6,704 nucleotides of DNA, from positions 1 through 6,704 of the forward strand of contig JAFVFM010000200.1 in the NCBI GenBank assembly GCA_017475415.1, in the 5' to 3' direction. Both the position numbers and the translations under genes were made by a program. The notes beneath the pieces are model-generated. The model saw nothing but the letters and a program-made list of their open reading frames with translations, searched no databases and was not told where the DNA came from. Shown one piece after another: positions 6,220 through 6,704 of the stretch (positions within the stretch are counted from its first letter, which is position 1; each line of letters opens with the position of its first letter). This stretch comes from Solobacterium sp. Lineage in GTDB: Bacteria > Bacillota_I > Bacilli_A > Erysipelotrichales > Erysipelotrichaceae.

Positions 6220-6704
6220 AGAACCTTTACTTCATGTAGAAAATCTCCATCAACATTTTAAAGTTGGACGTAAGGCGGTAACTAGAGCCGTAGATGGTAT
6301 TAGCTTTGATATCTATGAAGGAGAAACCTATGGTTTAGTAGGGGAATCTGGTAGTGGTAAATCTACTACAGGTAGGGCGATTATTCGTTTATATCAGCCG
6401 ACAGATGGCAAAATAATATTTGATGGCAGAGATATTTCTTCTAAATTGACGAAAGAAAATGAAGCATATTTGAGAACGAATATGCAGATGATTTTCCAAG
6501 ATCCTATGGCATGTTTAAATCCAAGAAAGAAGGTAAAAGAAATCATTGCGGAAGGTTTACGTATTCATAAGATATGTAAAACACAAGAAGAAATCGATGA
6601 AAAAGTATATCAAGTATTGGATAAGGTAGGCCTTTCGAAAGAACAAGCCACACGTTTCCCTCACCAATTCTCTGGTGGGCAAAGGCAGCGTGTTGGTATC
6701 GCTA
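6209..6704 (+). CDS. oppF: Oligopeptide ABC transporter ATP-binding protein OppF, 3' end cut by window edge
   Basis: OppF is the partner ATPase of OppD. The frame is open from ATG 6209 to the window end, giving 165 residues of a protein normally a little over 300. Visible parts are the N-terminal strand region (LLHVENLHQHF), Walker [10 protein letters not shown] (45-53), Q-loop Q97 in MIFQDPMACLNPR, and the signature FSGGQRQR (154-161). Phe in place of the usual first Leu of the signature is common in OppF/DppF proteins. The Q-loop wording MACLNP differs slightly from the usual YASLNP. Walker B, the switch histidine and the C-terminal extension lie outside the window. The gene overlaps the end of oppD by 11 nt in another frame, the normal arrangement for a coupled ATPase pair. 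DppF is the alternative name. Confidence 0.93.
   Translation, partial: MVTKEPLLHVENLHQHFKVGRKAVTRAVDGISFDIYEGETYGLVGESGSGKSTTGRAIIRLYQPTDGKIIFDGRDISSKLTKENEAYLRTNMQMIFQDPMACLNPRKKVKEIIAEGLRIHKICKTQEEIDEKVYQVLDKVGLSKEQATRFPHQFSGGQRQRVGIA

Noticed and set aside
1..6704. Undescribed defence, mobile or CRISPR-type system
   Set aside because: All coding space is filled by recognised aminopeptidase and opp genes. I see no spaced repeat arrays, transposase, integrase, tRNA or attachment-site-like repeats.

Overview
The window is AT-rich DNA with strong AGGAGG-type ribosome binding sites, a lipoprotein-type transport protein and no cytochrome or outer-membrane features. This suggests a low-GC Gram-positive bacterium (Firmicutes/Bacillota). 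The OppC and OppD sequences resemble versions I associate with lactobacilli, streptococci and Erysipelotrichia. Placement below phylum is a guess from memory of these families.

Layout: every gene is on the + strand. Positions 1-1227 hold the nearly complete 3' part of an M29-family metallo-aminopeptidase. It is closed by an intrinsic terminator directly at its stop codon. Positions 1228-1383 form a 156-bp intergenic region with a clear sigma-A-type promoter (TTGACA, 18 bp, TATGAT), preceded by phased A-tracts and two dyad-symmetric sequences that could be regulator sites. Positions 1384-6704 hold an oligopeptide ABC transporter operon in the order oppA (lipoprotein receptor), oppB and oppC (permeases), oppD and oppF (ATPases). 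The last gene is cut by the window edge inside its ABC signature region.

How it works together: OppA is tethered to the outer face of the membrane and captures peptides. The OppB-OppC channel moves them inward, driven by the OppD-OppF ATPase pair. The aminopeptidase next door would trim imported peptides from the N-terminus to free amino acids. A perfect 11-bp hairpin with a T-run lies between oppA and oppB. It probably stops or protects part of the transcript, so that more receptor than transporter is made. From oppB onward the genes are tightly packed (a 1-nt gap, a 9-nt gap, then an 11-nt overlap), indicating one translationally coupled unit.

I see no CRISPR array, mobile element, RNA gene or obviously new system. 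The most interesting points are the regulatory DNA upstream of oppA, the terminator after oppA, and the loss in OppD of all four cysteines of the usual C-terminal iron-sulfur motif.
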